Positions 54,918 through 62,944 of a DNA stretch of 64,000 bases are shown piece by piece. Numbering within the stretch: position 1 is the stretch's first letter; each line of letters starts with the position of its first letter. Location of the stretch: assembly GCA_016200005.1 (NCBI GenBank), contig JACQFP010000020.1, positions 1 through 64,000 on the forward strand. The letters are read 5' to 3'. The notes beneath the pieces are model-generated. The model made no database searches. It was not told the DNA's origin and saw nothing but the letters and a program-made list of their open reading frames with translations. Source of the DNA: Verrucomicrobiota bacterium. Its GTDB lineage: Bacteria > Verrucomicrobiota > Verrucomicrobiia > Limisphaerales > PALSA-1396. The position numbers were made by a program, and so were the translations under genes.

Positions 54918-56180
54918 ATGAACGGCTGGAAACAAATCGCTGATTTTCTGGCGCTGCGACGGAACACCTCGTTGCTGCTGGTTGCGCTGGTGCTGGCGCT
55001 GACGGGCGAGCGATTGTGGCTCAACTTCGCCCCGAAATATCTCGAAACGCTGGGCGCAAGCATCCTGATTATCGGTTTGTTCGACGCCCTGCAAACATTG
55101 CTCGGCGCGCTTTACGCCTATCCCGGCGGCTGGTTGACGGATCGCTGGGGTCAGCGCCGCTCCTTGCTCTTCTTCAACGCGCTTTCGTTGGCCGGCTATG
55201 TGTTGGTTATCTTCTGGCAACACTGGCTGGCGCTCGTTATCGGCGCGTTTCTGTTTCTGGCCTGGAGCGCGCTGTCGTTGCCGACGACCTTCTCTGTGGT
55301 CGCCACGTCACTGGAATCAAGCCGGCACACGATGGGTATTGGCGTGCAATCGATGGTGCGCCGCGTGCCGATGATGCTCGGTCCGCTGATCGGCGGCTGG
55401 CTGGTGAATCATTACGGTTGGGGCAGGGGAGTGCAGCTCGCGTTGCTCATCTGCATCGCACTGAGCTCGCTCACCGCGGTCTTCCAATGGTTCATGCTTG
55501 AGACAAAACCCACTCCTGACCCCTCCCAGGAGGGGCATAATTCTGGGGGCACGCGTTCTTCCTTGCTCCCCTCCACCGAAGGGGTTGGGGGTGGGTCGCA
55601 ACAGATTGGGTTCTTCACCGTCGTCAACTCCTTCACGCCCGCGCTGCGTGAATTGCTGGTCAGCGACATCCTCATCCGCTATTGTGAACGCATTCCCTTC
55701 GCGTGGGTGATCTTGTGGGCGATGAATCACGGCGGGTTGAACGCTGAACAATTCGGCTGGCTGGTGGCCATCGAAATGGTGACCGCGATGCTTTGCTACA
55801 TTCCAGTCGCTCATCTGGCAGACAAATACGGTCGTCGCCCTTTCGTGCTGGTGACGTTCTGCTTCTTTACACTGTTTCCGATCACGTTGCTCTGGGCGGA
55901 TAACTTCACGTGGCTGGCATTGGCTTTTATGGTGCGGGGGCTGAAGGAATTCGGCGAGCCGGCGCGCAAGGCATTGATCATCGCCGAGGCCAGACCGGAA
56001 CTCCGGGCGCGTTCGTACGGGGCGTATTATTTGATTCGCGATTGCATGGTGACGAGCGGCTCGTTCCTCGGAGCGTGGTTGTGGAGTTTCAGTCCGCACG
56101 CGAATTTTATTGGCGCAGCGATTTGCGGCGGGCTGGGCACGCTCTGGTTTTGGTGGTTTATTTATCGGCGGCGCCCTTAA
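54918..56180 (+). CDS. MFS transporter
   Basis: A 420-residue membrane protein with about twelve segments. The TM2-3 loop has YPGGWLTDRWGQRRSLLFFN (the MFS GxxxDRxGRR motif), repeated in weaker form as VAHLADKYGRRPFVLVTFCF after TM8. The substrate is unknown; neighbours suggest none. The central cytoplasmic loop (residues ~195-228, TPDPSQEGHNSGGTRSSLLP) is encoded by a palindromic repeat at 55508-55596, kept in frame. Confidence 0.85.
   Translation: MNGWKQIADFLALRRNTSLLLVALVLALTGERLWLNFAPKYLETLGASILIIGLFDALQTLLGALYAYPGGWLTDRWGQRRSLLFFNALSLAGYVLVIFWQHWLALVIGAFLFLAWSALSLPTTFSVVATSLESSRHTMGIGVQSMVRRVPMMLGPLIGGWLVNHYGWGRGVQLALLICIALSSLTAVFQWFMLETKPTPDPSQEGHNSGGTRSSLLPSTEGVGGGSQQIGFFTVVNSFTPALRELLVSDILIRYCERIPFAWVILWAMNHGGLNAEQFGWLVAIEMVTAMLCYIPVAHLADKYGRRPFVLVTFCFFTLFPITLLWADNFTWLALAFMVRGLKEFGEPARKALIIAEARPELRARSYGAYYLIRDCMVTSGSFLGAWLWSFSPHANFIGAAICGGLGTLWFWWFIYRRRP
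55508..55596. repeat. Palindromic repeat inserted in the MFS gene, family B
   Basis: Imperfect palindrome with ACCCAC at the left end and GTGGGT at the right end; ACCCACTCCTGACCCCTCCC faces GGGGTTGGGGGTGGGT. It is kept in frame and encodes the MFS central linker. Confidence 0.7.
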
Positions 56181-56185
56181 ACCGC

Positions 56186-56277
56186 GTTGGAGTTCAAGCT
56201 TCAGCTTGTCGGCGGTTAGGACTGGAGGGCGATAAACCAGATCATTCCACCGACAAGCTAAAGCTTGAACTCCAACT
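56186..56277. repeat. Long inverted repeat between MFS and pgsA genes
   Basis: Two 30-bp arms (GTTGGAGTTCAAGCTTCAGC-type, 56186-56215; 56248-56277) match at 28 of 30 positions around a 32-bp loop. No T-run follows. It could end the MFS transcript or act as a dispersed palindrome. Confidence 0.85.
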
Positions 56278-56312
56278 CTGGCCGCGCATGATGGCGCGTG
56301 CAGTCCATGACC

Positions 56313-56894
56313 ATGGCCAACAAAATCACGATTCTGCGGATTTTGCTGGTACCATTCTTTATCGCGCAGGTCCTCTACTATGTCGGCAGCGGTAACGAAC
56401 TGTATCGGCTGCTCGCCATCGTTTCATTCGCCATCGCCGCCATCAGTGACGGCGTGGATGGCTACCTGGCGCGCCACTACAACCAGCGCAGCGAGTTGGG
56501 CGCGATTCTCGATCCGCTGGCGGATAAACTTCTGCTCGTCTCCGGCATCGTGCTCCTGAGCCTGAACAACGCGCCGTATCTGGAGCAGATTCCATTGTGG
56601 TTGACCATGACCATCATCGGGCGGGACGTAATCATCTTGATCGGCATGGTGGTGATTCATTATACGGTCGGGAAGGTGATTGTTCATCCACGAATGATCG
56701 GCAAGGTGGCGACCGTGGTGCAAATGACCGTCGTGCTCTGGACATTGTTGCGCTGGGACGCGCATTGGCTTCTGGTTTGGAATGTTGGCGCCGCGGTCTG
56801 CACCGGCGCCTCCGGCCTGCTTTACATCTTTGACGGCGTTCGGCAGTTGAGCGCCAGCCCCAAGGCCGAGGCGAGTTCGAAGTTGAAGACCTAA
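56313..56894 (+). CDS. pgsA: CDP-alcohol phosphatidyltransferase (PgsA-like)
   Basis: The 193-residue membrane enzyme has the family signature AAISDGVDGYLARHYNQRSE, then LGAILDPLADKLLL, which supplies the metal and CDP-lipid binding aspartates (D-G-x2-A-R-x8-G-x3-D-x3-D). This class makes phosphatidylglycerophosphate from CDP-diacylglycerol and glycerol-3-phosphate; a cardiolipin-type member cannot be excluded. The start at 56313 (MANKITILRILLVPFF) gives the usual cytosolic leader. It is 53 bp before the peroxiredoxin. Confidence 0.85.
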   Translation: MANKITILRILLVPFFIAQVLYYVGSGNELYRLLAIVSFAIAAISDGVDGYLARHYNQRSELGAILDPLADKLLLVSGIVLLSLNNAPYLEQIPLWLTMTIIGRDVIILIGMVVIHYTVGKVIVHPRMIGKVATVVQMTVVLWTLLRWDAHWLLVWNVGAAVCTGASGLLYIFDGVRQLSASPKAEASSKLKT

Positions 56895-56947
56895 TGCTGC
56901 AAAAGGATGTATTTGATCCAAACCACCGACCGAATCATACGAGTAAC

Positions 56948-57421
56948 ATGGCAAAAGAAATCGAACTCAAATTAAAAGCAGGCGATGAAGCGCCGGAATT
57001 CTCTGCGTTGACCAGCGGCGGCGGCCAAATTTCGCTGGCCGACCTCAAAGGCAAAAACGTCATCCTCTACTTTTATCCCCGGGACGACACGCCCGGTTGC
57101 ACCAAGGAAGCGTGTGCCTTTCGTGATCACTTTGCCGAGTTCAAAAGGAAAGGCGCCGTTGTGCTCGGCGTCAGCATCGACCCGGTGAAGTCGCACGACA
57201 AATTTGTGGAGAAATTCAAGCTGCCGTTCACGCTGCTGGCGGATGAGGACAGGAAGATCGTTTCGGCGTATGGCGTCTGGGGCCAGAAAAGTTTCATGGG
57301 CCGGAAATACATGGGCACGCATCGTGTGACCTTTCTGATCGGCGCGGACGGACGCATCAAAAGAATCTGGCCGAAGGTCAAACCGGCCGAGCACGCAGCG
57401 GAAGTGTTGGCGGCACTGTAA
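56948..57421 (+). CDS. bcp: Thiol peroxidase of the Bcp/PrxQ type
   Basis: A 157-residue thioredoxin-fold peroxidase: LKAGDEAPEFSALTSGGGQI, VILYFYPRDDTPGCTKEACA (peroxidatic Cys in TPGCT, resolving Cys five residues later), and LLADEDRKIVSAYGVWGQKS. It reduces hydroperoxides using thioredoxin. The start at 56948 is at the beginning of the conserved domain. It lies 9 bp before the Tat-exported gene, so they may be an operon. Confidence 0.92.
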   Translation: MAKEIELKLKAGDEAPEFSALTSGGGQISLADLKGKNVILYFYPRDDTPGCTKEACAFRDHFAEFKRKGAVVLGVSIDPVKSHDKFVEKFKLPFTLLADEDRKIVSAYGVWGQKSFMGRKYMGTHRVTFLIGADGRIKRIWPKVKPAEHAAEVLAAL

Positions 57422-57430
57422 GGGGGCCGG

Positions 57431-59419
57431 ATGGAAACCAAAGAAAACTTGAATCTGGAGAACGAGAATCAACCGGATGTTGCACGGGAATCGAGAGGAA
57501 CGATTAAACGCCGGACGTTTCTCGGCTTGAGCCTGTCCGGTTTCGCCGGACTTTCGCTGCCAGCGCTCTCGCAACCGCGCGCCCAGGCTGCGGCTGAAGG
57601 ACCGCCGACGAACGCCATCCAGAAAAGCCCGGGCGTCAAGTCTGCGTATTGGGAGCGCACGGATCGGTTTGAAGAGAAGCTGAAGCTGCTCGAGGCGGCG
57701 TGGCAGAAGAAAGATTTCCGGCTGGCGCGCGCGCTGGCACATTCGCTGCGGAGCACGGCGATTCAGGCGCAAGCCGAGGAGGAGAATCCCGGAACGCCAC
57801 TGATGGCGGCTTCGCGATATGAAATGGTGGAGTCGCTACCGTCACCGTGGAACAACTGGGCGCATGGGTGGAAATACTGCAAGCTCTTGACGCTCGCTGA
57901 ACCCATCGGCCAGCAGCGGTCAGCCGAGCCGGTGGAGGTGTTGCTGGGTTTTCCGGCGGAACAGGTGACGTTCCTCGCGCGGGAGTTGCGCGTCGCGCGA
58001 GTGGCCGACGGCGCGTTGAAGGAAATTCCGTGTCAGGTGTATGGCGAGGTGCGGCGGGGCAATGAACGTTTCTGCAAACTGCTGTTCATGGCTGATTGTC
58101 CGGCGAATCAAGCGCAGACGTGGCTGGTGTTTTATGGAAACCCGGACGCGGAATTTCCAGGATATCCATCGGACCTGGTGACAACGGGCGAAGGCTTCGG
58201 GCTGGACATCGAAAACGAATTTTTCAAGGCATCGCTCTCGCGGCAGATGGGGCAACTCGAACGGCTGACGCTCAAGCGCGAGCACGGGCTGGAATTGTTT
58301 TCCGGCGGCGAGGGCCACGGTGAGCCGCCGGGCATCGATTGGGCGCATGATTACGTGGATTCGGGGAGTTTTCAGAAATTGCGCATTACGTTGTGGGACA
58401 CGTGTTCGGATTATGAAGTCGTGCGCGGGCCGTTGTGCACGATGGTGCGGCGCTGGGGATTTCCGTATTCGCCGGTGCATCCGTTGTTTTCGCCGAGCCG
58501 GCTCAACATCGACGTCGAATACCGCTTCTACGCCGGTCTGCCGTGGTTTCACAAAATTGGCCGCATGGAAGCGGTCAAAAGTTTTGAGGCGGAAGGTTTG
58601 CGGGATGACGAGTGGGTCTTCTCCGGGAACTCATTCACGGACATCGTGTGGATGGGGCCGGACGGAAAACTGCGCATCGGCGAGGTGGACAAGGAGCATC
58701 AGGAAAACCTCTGGGGCGTCGGCTTCTTCAACAAAGAAAGCAAGGACTCGTTCATCGCGCTGTTTCTGGAGCACAAGGCCGAGGGGTTGCCGGAGCTGAA
58801 ACATTCCGGCGCGCCGACGTTGTCCTATCGCTGGCATGGGCAACTTTGGAGCCGGTATCCGCTGCCGGGCAGACACGTGCCCGCTGGTGCCGTGTTGCAT
58901 GAGAAGAACGCCTACGTTGCCTTGCCGTTCACGACGGCGGATGGGCCGCGCATGATTGAAGAATTGCGTCGCCGCCTGATGAATCCGTTGGTCGCGTCGG
59001 CGGGTGAAGTGCCGAAGGGTGTCACCGCGAAGGCATCTCCGGGACGATTGGCGCGCCCGGGAGAAGCCGGCGACAGTCCGATTCCCAAGAAGGTTTTGTG
59101 GGACGCGTTGCGCGATTGCAAAGACGCGCAGCTTTACACGGCGGACATCAACGTGGTGGACCTCGGTCTGGTGTACGATGTGCGCGTGCGGGGCGACGTG
59201 GTGACGGTGATCATGACGATGCCGCATCGCGGGCGGCCGCGTGTCGGTTACTTCGCGCACGGCTCGATCTCGGTGCATCCCACGTATTCACGGCCGGTGG
59301 AGGAGCGGTTGCTGCAAGTGCCCGGCGTGCGCCAGGTGGTGGTGGAGCAGACTTGGGAGCCGGTTTGGAGTTCCAATCAACTGACGGACGAGGGGCGCCG
59401 GAAGCTGGGGTTGTCGTGA
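57431..59419 (+). CDS. Tat-exported protein with C-terminal DUF59 (MIP18-type) domain
   Basis: The 662-residue protein has a twin-Arg signal (TIKRRTFLGLSLSGFAGLSL at residues ~26-45). A helical segment (residues ~70-120) precedes a large beta domain with EVLLGFPAEQVTFLARELRV, VFYGNPDAEFPGYPSDLVTT and RITLWDTCSDYEVVRGPLCT, loosely like polysaccharide-lyase beta sheets. The last ~110 residues are a DUF59/MIP18 fold: VLWDALRDCKDAQLYTADIN, VVDLGLVYDVRVRGDVVTVI, RLLQVPGVRQVVVEQTWEPV. DUF59 is normally cytosolic in Fe-S assembly, so its export here is unusual. The function is unknown. Confidence 0.7.
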   Translation: METKENLNLENENQPDVARESRGTIKRRTFLGLSLSGFAGLSLPALSQPRAQAAAEGPPTNAIQKSPGVKSAYWERTDRFEEKLKLLEAAWQKKDFRLARALAHSLRSTAIQAQAEEENPGTPLMAASRYEMVESLPSPWNNWAHGWKYCKLLTLAEPIGQQRSAEPVEVLLGFPAEQVTFLARELRVARVADGALKEIPCQVYGEVRRGNERFCKLLFMADCPANQAQTWLVFYGNPDAEFPGYPSDLVTTGEGFGLDIENEFFKASLSRQMGQLERLTLKREHGLELFSGGEGHGEPPGIDWAHDYVDSGSFQKLRITLWDTCSDYEVVRGPLCTMVRRWGFPYSPVHPLFSPSRLNIDVEYRFYAGLPWFHKIGRMEAVKSFEAEGLRDDEWVFSGNSFTDIVWMGPDGKLRIGEVDKEHQENLWGVGFFNKESKDSFIALFLEHKAEGLPELKHSGAPTLSYRWHGQLWSRYPLPGRHVPAGAVLHEKNAYVALPFTTADGPRMIEELRRRLMNPLVASAGEVPKGVTAKASPGRLARPGEAGDSPIPKKVLWDALRDCKDAQLYTADINVVDLGLVYDVRVRGDVVTVIMTMPHRGRPRVGYFAHGSISVHPTYSRPVEERLLQVPGVRQVVVEQTWEPVWSSNQLTDEGRRKLGLS

Positions 59420-59529
59420 TCGTGGAGCGCTGCGACCACTGTCGCATCCACCTCCTCCCCGCCGTCCGATGGCGTAGAGAAAGAGGGAGGGGATTCTCTG
59501 AGATGATTTCGCGCACTGAACCCTAATCC
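59420..59529. other. Non-coding region with GC-rich hairpin remnant
   Basis: Bases 59450-59492 hold a weak CCTCCTCCCC/GAGGGAGGGG pairing like family B palindromes. No gene was seen. The 70-bp repeat at 59530 and another 170 bp without a gene follow before the propeller gene. Confidence 0.4.
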
Positions 59530-59599
59530 GTAGCAGCCGACGTAAGTCGGCTCTGACTTTCACCGAATTCAGATGGAGCGCACTCACGTCCGCTGCTAC
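59530..59599. repeat. 70-bp palindromic repeat, family A, intergenic copy
   Basis: GTAGCAGCCGACGTAAGT pairs with ACTCACGTCCGCTGCTAC at 16 of 18 positions. It has the same length and internal CGGCTCTGACT block as the copy at 39268. Confidence 0.85.
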
Positions 59600-59768
59600 G
59601 AGGTTCATGGGAGGGATAAAAACCTCGCAACCTCACAATCCAGTTCGAAAGAGCATGACGGTTCATCATTGCAGTACGAAAAACATTTGTCCGCCGGCGA
59701 GGTTGGAAAAATTAGTTGCGCTTTCCACGCAGTCGGTTTCCTATTGGATCAACAAGAAGAAATTCATT

Positions 59769-61118
59769 ATGAAAAATCAAACCATCCTCCGTTATGTTTT
59801 CACCGGGTTGTCGTCCACTTTGCTGACGACGGCGCTGATCTCCTCACCCGCCACAACGCGCGCCGCGGGCGGCGACGTGTTGTGGACGAATCAATTCAAT
59901 CTCTCCGGCGGCCGGGACCAGGCGCTGGCCGTGGCCGCAAAAGGCCGGGGCGTCTTTGTCGCCGGCCGGGTCCGAAACGCCACCCTCAACGACGACTGGC
60001 GGATCAACGCCTATGACGCCGTGAGTGGCTCGTTGCTCTGGACCAATCAGCTTGACGTCGCCGGAGGCCGCGACGAAGCCCTCTCGGTGGCCGTGGCAGG
60101 GAAGGTCGTGGCAGCCGCCGGACGGGTCCGCAATGGATCGTTAAACGATGACTGGCTCGTGCGCGCTTACGATGCCGGCATCGGCAGCCTCCTGTGGCAG
60201 GACCTGTACGACGCCACCAATGGCAACGACCGCGCGAATGCCATCGTCGCGCTGGGCAAAAGCGTTGTCGCCGTCGGACGCGTCCGCAACAGTGCCGGCA
60301 ACGACGATTGGTTTGTGCGGGCTTACGATGCCACCACCGGCGCGCTCCGCTGGCAGGATCAGCTTGACCTCGTCGGCGACAATGACGAAGCCGTCGCCGT
60401 CACCATTCAAGGCACGAAAGTGTTCGCCGTGGGTCACGTCACCAATGGCGCCGGAGACAGCGATTGGTACGTGCGCGCCTACAACCTCGTCAACGGCGCC
60501 GTCCTCTGGACCAACCAATTCGACAAGGTGGCCGGCGACGATGCCGCGCTGGCGGTGGTCGCCCGGGGCAAATCGGTTTTCGTCGCGGGTTATGTTGTCA
60601 ACGGTGCTGGCGATGAAGATTGGGAGGTGCGCGCGTACGATGCGGGCACCGGCAACCTGCTTTGGGAAGACCAACATGATCTGGCGGCGGATGACGACCG
60701 CGCCGTGAGCCTGGCCGTGCGCGGGCACAGCGTGGTGGTCGCCGGCAGCGTGCGCAACCTTGCGGGCGATTCCGACTTCGCCGTGCGCACCTACGACACC
60801 GGGTCGGGCAACCTGCTCTGGGAGGATCGTTACAACCCCGCGGGCGGCAACGATGCGGCCCTGGCCACAACCGTTTCCGGCAGCACCGCGCTGATCGTTG
60901 GCCGGGTTACCAATGCCCAGGGCGACACCGACTGGTTTGTGCGCGCCTACAGCGTCAAGGCCGGCGCGCAGCTCTGGAGCGATCAAGTCAACCCGAATGG
61001 CGGGGACGACGAAGCGTTCGGGGTGGCGACCGCCGGCAACCGCGCCATCGTGGTTGGCGATGTGGAGAACGCCGCTGGCAACGCGGACTGGTCGGTGCGA
61101 ACGTCCGCGGTGAAGTAA
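59769..61118 (+). CDS. Secreted eight-repeat beta-propeller-like protein
   Basis: The 449-residue protein has a signal peptide (MKNQTILRYVFTGLSSTLLT, cleavage near TRA-AGG). Eight repeats of about 51 residues follow with the frame LLW..Q.D..GG.DEA..VA..G..V.VAGRV.N..GD.DW.VRAYD; blade-like LLW and AYD pairs recur regularly. The count and PQQ-like pattern suggest a closed eight-bladed propeller, but no Trp-docking motif is conclusive. Extracellular or periplasmic scaffold activity is inferred. The start is chosen at 59769 for the signal peptide. Confidence 0.75.
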   Translation: MKNQTILRYVFTGLSSTLLTTALISSPATTRAAGGDVLWTNQFNLSGGRDQALAVAAKGRGVFVAGRVRNATLNDDWRINAYDAVSGSLLWTNQLDVAGGRDEALSVAVAGKVVAAAGRVRNGSLNDDWLVRAYDAGIGSLLWQDLYDATNGNDRANAIVALGKSVVAVGRVRNSAGNDDWFVRAYDATTGALRWQDQLDLVGDNDEAVAVTIQGTKVFAVGHVTNGAGDSDWYVRAYNLVNGAVLWTNQFDKVAGDDAALAVVARGKSVFVAGYVVNGAGDEDWEVRAYDAGTGNLLWEDQHDLAADDDRAVSLAVRGHSVVVAGSVRNLAGDSDFAVRTYDTGSGNLLWEDRYNPAGGNDAALATTVSGSTALIVGRVTNAQGDTDWFVRAYSVKAGAQLWSDQVNPNGGDDEAFGVATAGNRAIVVGDVENAAGNADWSVRTSAVK

Positions 61119-61179
61119 TCTCGCCGGGAGAGATTCCACGGATCAAAGTTCGCCAATCGAGCTACTAATCCCACCCCCT

Positions 61180-61197
61180 GCTCCTCCCAGGAGGAGC
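61180..61197 (+). terminator. Short GC hairpin after the propeller gene
   Basis: GCTCCTCC-CAG-GAGGAGC lies 62 bp after the stop at 61118. No T-run follows, so termination is uncertain; it may be a palindromic repeat. Confidence 0.4.
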
Positions 61198-61204
61198 GGG
61201 CCGC

Positions 61205-61376
61205 ATGGTGAATTGTCATTCGGCTATTGGCCATTCGCTACTGGCTATCAGCTATTGGCTATTTGCAATCGGCTCATTGGTTATTCCGGCGGTGTTTGGC
61301 CTTTGGCTATTGGCTATCGGCTCATTGACCATTCGCGCCGCGTTTCGCGATTGGCAATTGGCTCATGGGCGATCGA
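61205..61376. repeat. GGCTATTGGC word-repeat array, 3' side of the four-helix gene
   Basis: The array is built from GGCTATTGG, GGCTATCGGC, CATTGG and TTTGCAATCGGCT words, including TTGGCTATTTGCAATCGGCT at 61255. It shares GGCTATTTGCAATCGGCT with the array on the other side of the gene. Confidence 0.8.
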
Positions 61377-61913
61377 CTAATCTTCCACCGGTTCACCACG
61401 CGCGGCGCGCGATTCCGGTGAATTGAAAAGCGGATGGTCTGGTCTCAGGTTCCGCAAAAAATTCAGACGAAAATCTTTTGCCTTCTGCGCCGTCTCGCGT
61501 CGCTCCTTCACCTCGCCGGTCAAATGCCGTTTACCTTGCACCGGCGATCTGTCAATGGACGCCGTCCACGCCGTCAGTTGTCGCGCGCACGATTCCGCGA
61601 GGGAGCGGATTTCGTGCAAGCGGCGCACGATGGGTTTGAGTTTCGGCCGGTCCTTGACCACCGCCATCATGGAGCGCACTTCCCCGGCGCTGCCGCGTGC
61701 GATGGCGAGAAACATGTTCAGTTCGTTGGTCGTCACGCGCTCAAAACCTTCCGCGATGTTGTTGGAGACGGAGAGCGCGGCGCGGTCGAGTTGGTTGCGG
61801 AAGCCAGGCGTGAGCGGCACGTCCGGTTCCTCCAGCAGATCCAGCACGCGATTGTAGAGTCGCGCGGCCTCCTGCCACACGGGCAGGTCTTCAAACTTCA
61901 GATACTTGGGCAT
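61377..61913 (-). CDS. Four-helix-bundle protein (S23/IVP type)
   Basis: A 178-residue protein. Its first ~115 residues are the conserved four-helix fold: LKFEDLPVWQEAARLYNRVL, PGFRNQLDRAALSVSNNIAE, GFERVTTNELNMFLAIARGS, AGEVRSMMAVVKDRPKLKPI. The N-I-A-E-G and ARGSAGE signatures are typical of the 23S intervening-sequence family. The C-terminal ~60 residues are basic and not conserved. Function in the family is uncertain (binding near structured RNA or retroelement partners is known for relatives such as Avd). It sits between two TTGGCTATCGGC word arrays. The start at 61913 is set by the fold. Confidence 0.85.
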   Translation of the reverse strand: MPKYLKFEDLPVWQEAARLYNRVLDLLEEPDVPLTPGFRNQLDRAALSVSNNIAEGFERVTTNELNMFLAIARGSAGEVRSMMAVVKDRPKLKPIVRRLHEIRSLAESCARQLTAWTASIDRSPVQGKRHLTGEVKERRETAQKAKDFRLNFLRNLRPDHPLFNSPESRAARGEPVED

Positions 61914-61949
61914 GATGGGATTCCTTTCAGTGGTTGTTGATGCGTGAGG

Positions 61950-62085
61950 TTTCAATAGCCGATAACCGATAGTCAATAGCCAAGATGAAAGTTCGCGCGC
62001 CGTGCCGTTTCGGCGATCGGCTATTTGCAATCGGCTATCATTGATCGGCTATCGGTCATTGTCTATTGGCTATGGCCGAAGGCAG
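61950..62085. repeat. Word-repeat inverted array, 5' side of the four-helix gene
   Basis: CAATAGCCGATAACCGATAG at 61953 is inverted relative to GGCTATCGGTCATTGTCTAT near 62055. The centre is GC-rich (CGCGCGCCGTGCCG). GGCTATTTGCAATCGGCTAT at 62019 matches the 3' array. Confidence 0.8.
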
Positions 62086-62400
62086 GCGTCAACGGGTGGT
62101 AAAACCGTGATCCGCCGCCGCCTCGCCGCGAAAGAGCGCAAAGAACACAGAACCGTTTCAACGCGGATGAACACCGACGGACGCGGATTCTGCTCTCAAC
62201 TCTCAACCTTCAGCCAGTCGCCAACCGGGTCGGAGAATCAACCGCGAAACACGCGCACTACGCGAACAAAACTCCCCGCTTTGCAACCGCCGCTTGCTTC
62301 GCTACTCTCACCACGTCAGTCAAAAACAAAACGACCAGAAAACTTTTTTACAAAATCATTTCGCGCAGTCTCGGCTGCTGTTCGCTACGAAACGTGGAAA
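62086..62400. other. Non-coding region with repeat-like fragments
   Basis: No gene was recognised. Short phrases such as AACGCGGATGAACACCGACG and CGCGAAAGAGCGCAAAGAAC look like further dispersed repeats, but their borders cannot be defined here. Confidence 0.35.
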
Positions 62401-62401
62401 T

Positions 62402-62466
62402 TTCGATCGAAGGACAGCGCTCGACGCGCGCCCCTCGGGGCGCGCTGAAAGCGTTCCTTCGAAGGC
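62402..62466. repeat. GC-rich imperfect palindrome
   Basis: A perfect core GCGCGCCCC-TC-GGGGCGCGC (62426-62445) lies inside outer arms GAAGGACAGCGCT and AGCGTTCCTTC. It is upstream of the truncated helicase fragment. Confidence 0.6.
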
Positions 62467-62579
62467 ATCCACGTGCCTGTAGCGGGGCGCAAGTAAGTGT
62501 CGCCCCCTTCTGTTTCAGGCACGGATTCCTTCCAGGAGCAGTCCCTCAACACGGCTGATTCGCGCGCGAGCGAACAGCC

Positions 62580-62907
62580 ATGCCGCGAATCTTTGACAAT
62601 ATCGAAGCCGCTCTGCTGCCTGCTTTGGAGCAGACGCTTGAGCTTTCCAATCGCGCCGACTTCTGCGTCGGCTATTTCAATCTTCGCGGCTGGAGGGAAC
62701 TGGACTCGCACGTTGAAGCATGGGCTGGCGGAAAAGAGAATTGCTGCCGCCTGCTGGTCGGGATGCAGCGGCTTCCGCAGGAGGAATTGCGCGCGGCGTT
62801 CAGCCTGACTCAAGGCCAGGATCAACTCGACAATCAGACTGCCCTCCGCCTCAAGAAGAAGCTCGCCGAGGAATTTCGCAATCAGTTGACCTTCGGTGTG
62901 CCGACGA
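62580..62907 (+). pseudogene. N-terminal fragment of a PLD-domain helicase-like defence protein
   Basis: The frame begins [20 protein letters not shown] then [20 protein letters not shown] and [20 protein letters not shown], and ends with [20 protein letters not shown]. This is the conserved start of large phospholipase-D-fold SNF2-type helicases found in restriction-like or DISARM-like defence loci. After ~109 codons the frame loses similarity and ends at 62975; the helicase core is gone. It is therefore a broken gene. Confidence 0.65.
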
Positions 62908-62944
62908 ACTCGGATGGAACAGGCCCGCGCCCGGCGAGTTCGCC

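Noticed and set aside
61205-62085. GGCTAT arrays as a CRISPR array
   Set aside because: Units are degenerate 7-10-nt words with no regular 30-40-nt spacers and no cas genes.
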